Below, piece after piece: positions 25,665 to 27,781 of a DNA stretch of 27,781 bases. Origin of the DNA: a virus; the IMG/VR virus record IMGVR_UViG_3300050343_000194, positions 1 to 27,781 of that record; one strand, 5' to 3'. The position numbers were made by a program, and so were the translations under genes. Each line of letters opens with the position of its first letter. Position 1 is the first letter of the stretch. The notes below the pieces were generated by a model. That model saw only the letters and a list, made by a program, of their open reading frames with translations, was not told the DNA's origin and made no database searches.

Positions 25665-27781
25665 ATGGCAGGAGTAGTAAATAGTTTTTTCCCAAGTCAA
25701 GTCGCAAGTGACTCTGAGAAGATGTCACGAGACTACGGGCTCCAAGTTGGAAGAGCAATTCAGAATGAGTGGTTCTCGAACAACTCTGGTGTAACTAGAT
25801 TCAGAAGTAATCAAAATACATTCCATAGCTTAAGGCTATATGCAAGAGGTGAACAGCCTATACAAAAATATAAAGATGAAATGTCTATCAACGGCGATTT
25901 ATCTTATCTTAATTTAGATTGGAAGCCAGTACCTATATTGTCAAAGTTTGTAGATATAGTTGTTAATGGCATAGCTGATAGATCTTTTGACCTTACAGCT
26001 TATTCTCAAGATCCATACGGGGTTAGCAAAAGAACCAAGTATATGGAATCTATTATAAGAGATTTACAAACTGAAGAATTAAATGTATTTGCACAAGAAA
26101 ATTTTGGTATAAATTTATTTGAAAACAATCCAGATAAATTGCCAGACTCTGAGGAAGAGTTGGATTTACACATGCAGCTAAGCTATAAGCAAGGGATTGA
26201 AATAGCAGAAGAAGAAGCTTTGAGTGTTATGTTTGACGAAAACAGATATGACTTAACAAAGAAAAGATATTATTATGATATAACAACTCTAGGTATTGGT
26301 GCTGTTAAAAATAATTTTACAGAAGCAGAGGGTGTAACTGTAGAATATGTTGATCCAGCTTATTTAATTTATTCTTACACAGAGGACCCGTATTTTCAAG
26401 ATATATATTATGCAGGCGAGGTTAAATTCGTGCCCTTAAACGAGCTTAAAAAGCAGTTTCCGAACCTATCTGAGGAACAAATGGATCAGATACAATCACA
26501 AGGATCGCAAAATTATGGTGTTTGGAATAATAATATAAGTAATACAAACAATAATAATAGAGATCAAAATATAGTTCAGATACTTTACTTTAATTATAAA
26601 ACTTACATGAACGAAGTTTATAAAGTGAAAGAAACTGCAACAGGCGCTTCAAAAATAATAGCAAGGGATGACCAGTTTAATCCACCTATTGAAATGTACG
26701 AGGAGCAATTTGGCAAAATGTCAAGGTCACTTGAAGTATTATACGAAGGTGTAATGGTATTGGGAACTGATATATTGCTTAAATGGGAAATGGCTAAAAA
26801 CATGATGCGACCAAAAAGCGATAGCAGCAAGGTTAAAATGAATTACGCTATAACAGCCCCTAGAATGTATCAAGGTAGAATAGAGTCAATAGTAAGTCGT
26901 TGTACCGCTTTTGCTGATATGATACAATTAACACATTTAAAACTACAACAAGTATTACAAAGAATGATACCAGACGGTGTTTACTTAGATGCTGACGGTA
27001 TAAATGAAGTTGATTTAGGTAATGGTACAAATTATAATCCTCAGGAAGCACTTAATATGTTTTTTCAAACAGGATCTATAATAGGTAGGTCGTTTACACA
27101 AGAGGGTGATATGAACCCTGGTAAAGTGCCAATACAAGAAGTACAGACTGGAAGCGGAGGTCAAAAGCTACAAACACTTATATCTACGTACAACTATTAT
27201 CTTCAAATGATAAGAGATGTAACTGGATTGAATGAAGCAAGAGATGGTAGCACACCAGATTCAAGAGCTTTAGTAGGTGTACAAAAATTAGCAGCAGCTA
27301 ATTCTAACACAGCGACAAGACATATACTTGATGCAGGTTTATATTTAACAAGAGAAACAGCGGAGTGTTTATCTTTAAGAATATCTGATATACTTGAATA
27401 CCACCCAGCAAAAGAATCTTTTATTCAAAAAATTGGAGGATTTAATGTAGCTACTTTAGATGAATTGAGGGATTTACATTTGCATGATTTCGGTATATTT
27501 TTAGAGTTAACTCCTGATGATGAAGAAAAACAACTTTTAGAAAACAATGTTCAACAAGCATTATCAGCTGGATTAATTGATTTATCCGATGCAATCGATA
27601 TAAGAGAAGTTAAGAATATAAAGTTAGCTAATCAATTATTGAAAGTTAGGCAAAAGAAACGTCAAGAAAGATTACAACAAGAGCAGCAAGCAAATATACA
27701 AGCACAAGCTCAAGCAAACGCACAATCACAACAAGTAGCAGCACAAGCTGAAATACAAAAAGACCAAGCTTTATTTCAAAC
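25665..27781 (+). CDS. Portal protein (705 aa visible, 3' end cut by the window)
   Basis: ATG 25665 lies 4 bp after the terminase stop. The frame stays open to the window end (MAGVVNSFFPSQVASDSEKM at the start). The mid-part has WKPVPILSKFVDIVVNGIAD and MEPxx-type residues typical of portal stems, VTVEYVDPAYLIYSYTEDPY, and the helical LTHLKLQQVLQRMIPDGVYL. The last visible part is a Gln/Ala-rich helix (ERLQQEQQANIQAQAQANAQ), as in portal C-termini that form the barrel or crown. The portal forms the dodecameric DNA gate at one capsid vertex and docks the terminase. Function rests on its place right after terL and overall portal-like sequence; the end of the gene is not in the window. Confidence 0.75.
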   Translation, partial: MAGVVNSFFPSQVASDSEKMSRDYGLQVGRAIQNEWFSNNSGVTRFRSNQNTFHSLRLYARGEQPIQKYKDEMSINGDLSYLNLDWKPVPILSKFVDIVVNGIADRSFDLTAYSQDPYGVSKRTKYMESIIRDLQTEELNVFAQENFGINLFENNPDKLPDSEEELDLHMQLSYKQGIEIAEEEALSVMFDENRYDLTKKRYYYDITTLGIGAVKNNFTEAEGVTVEYVDPAYLIYSYTEDPYFQDIYYAGEVKFVPLNELKKQFPNLSEEQMDQIQSQGSQNYGVWNNNISNTNNNNRDQNIVQILYFNYKTYMNEVYKVKETATGASKIIARDDQFNPPIEMYEEQFGKMSRSLEVLYEGVMVLGTDILLKWEMAKNMMRPKSDSSKVKMNYAITAPRMYQGRIESIVSRCTAFADMIQLTHLKLQQVLQRMIPDGVYLDADGINEVDLGNGTNYNPQEALNMFFQTGSIIGRSFTQEGDMNPGKVPIQEVQTGSGGQKLQTLISTYNYYLQMIRDVTGLNEARDGSTPDSRALVGVQKLAAANSNTATRHILDAGLYLTRETAECLSLRISDILEYHPAKESFIQKIGGFNVATLDELRDLHLHDFGIFLELTPDDEEKQLLENNVQQALSAGLIDLSDAIDIREVKNIKLANQLLKVRQKKRQERLQQEQQANIQAQAQANAQSQQVAAQAEIQKDQALFQ

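Noticed and set aside
1-27781. CRISPR array, integrase, transposase or intein
   Set aside because: No regularly spaced repeats, recombinase motifs or intein junctions were seen; the repeats found are protein-coding modules or the GTCAT cluster.

Overview
The window is a piece of a tailed double-stranded DNA phage genome (Caudoviricetes). Large terminase, portal, an S74-type tail-fibre chaperone domain and a 3TM holin are all recognisable. The host is most likely a Bacteroidota bacterium, probably a marine flavobacterium. This is inferred from AT-rich DNA, A/T-rich leaders without Shine-Dalgarno sequences, and protein types typical of phages of that group. No integrase, attachment site, CRISPR array or insertion sequence was seen.

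Layout. (1) Positions 1-2400 hold a leftward block of very small genes (31-103 codons), likely early/accessory. Before most short gene groups sits a copy of one 38-bp promoter-like motif, six copies in all, each with two CG dinucleotides exactly 11 bp apart. The same block contains two tRNA-like elements, with an acceptor-type stem plus a perfect T arm but no normal D and anticodon arms. One of them lies in the only long leader and includes the start codon of its gene. (2) Positions 2400-2849 form a non-coding divergent region with a cluster of GTCAT repeats. (3) Positions 2850-16725 are a rightward cassette of a small basic protein, a holin and tail-fibre/adhesin genes. These include GNVGIGT-repeat fibres, three LamG-like paralogues and a 1343-residue fibre ending in an S74 self-cleaving chaperone domain. 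One fibre gene is broken by what look like five single-base homopolymer extensions within 180 bp. (4) Positions 16802-19434 hold a Cys-containing conserved protein, a GroEL-like chaperonin, a GroES-like co-chaperonin and a probable winged-helix protein. (5) Positions 19451-22630 hold small, mostly basic, low-complexity proteins sharing a recurrent Ser-Pro-x-Lys motif, including a candidate HExxH metallopeptidase and a DUF6321-like protein. (6) Positions 22631-27781 are the packaging module: a possible tandem GroES-like protein, a candidate small terminase, the large terminase and the portal, which is cut by the window end.

Working together, the rightward genes build and package the virion (portal, terminases, fibres), fold its proteins (GroEL/GroES-like) and release it (holin). 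The leftward small genes are of unknown function. Their repeated promoter-like motif and tRNA mimics are the most unusual part of the window. The rightward genes are tightly packed, with at least six TAATG stop/start overlaps, so they are probably translated as coupled operons.
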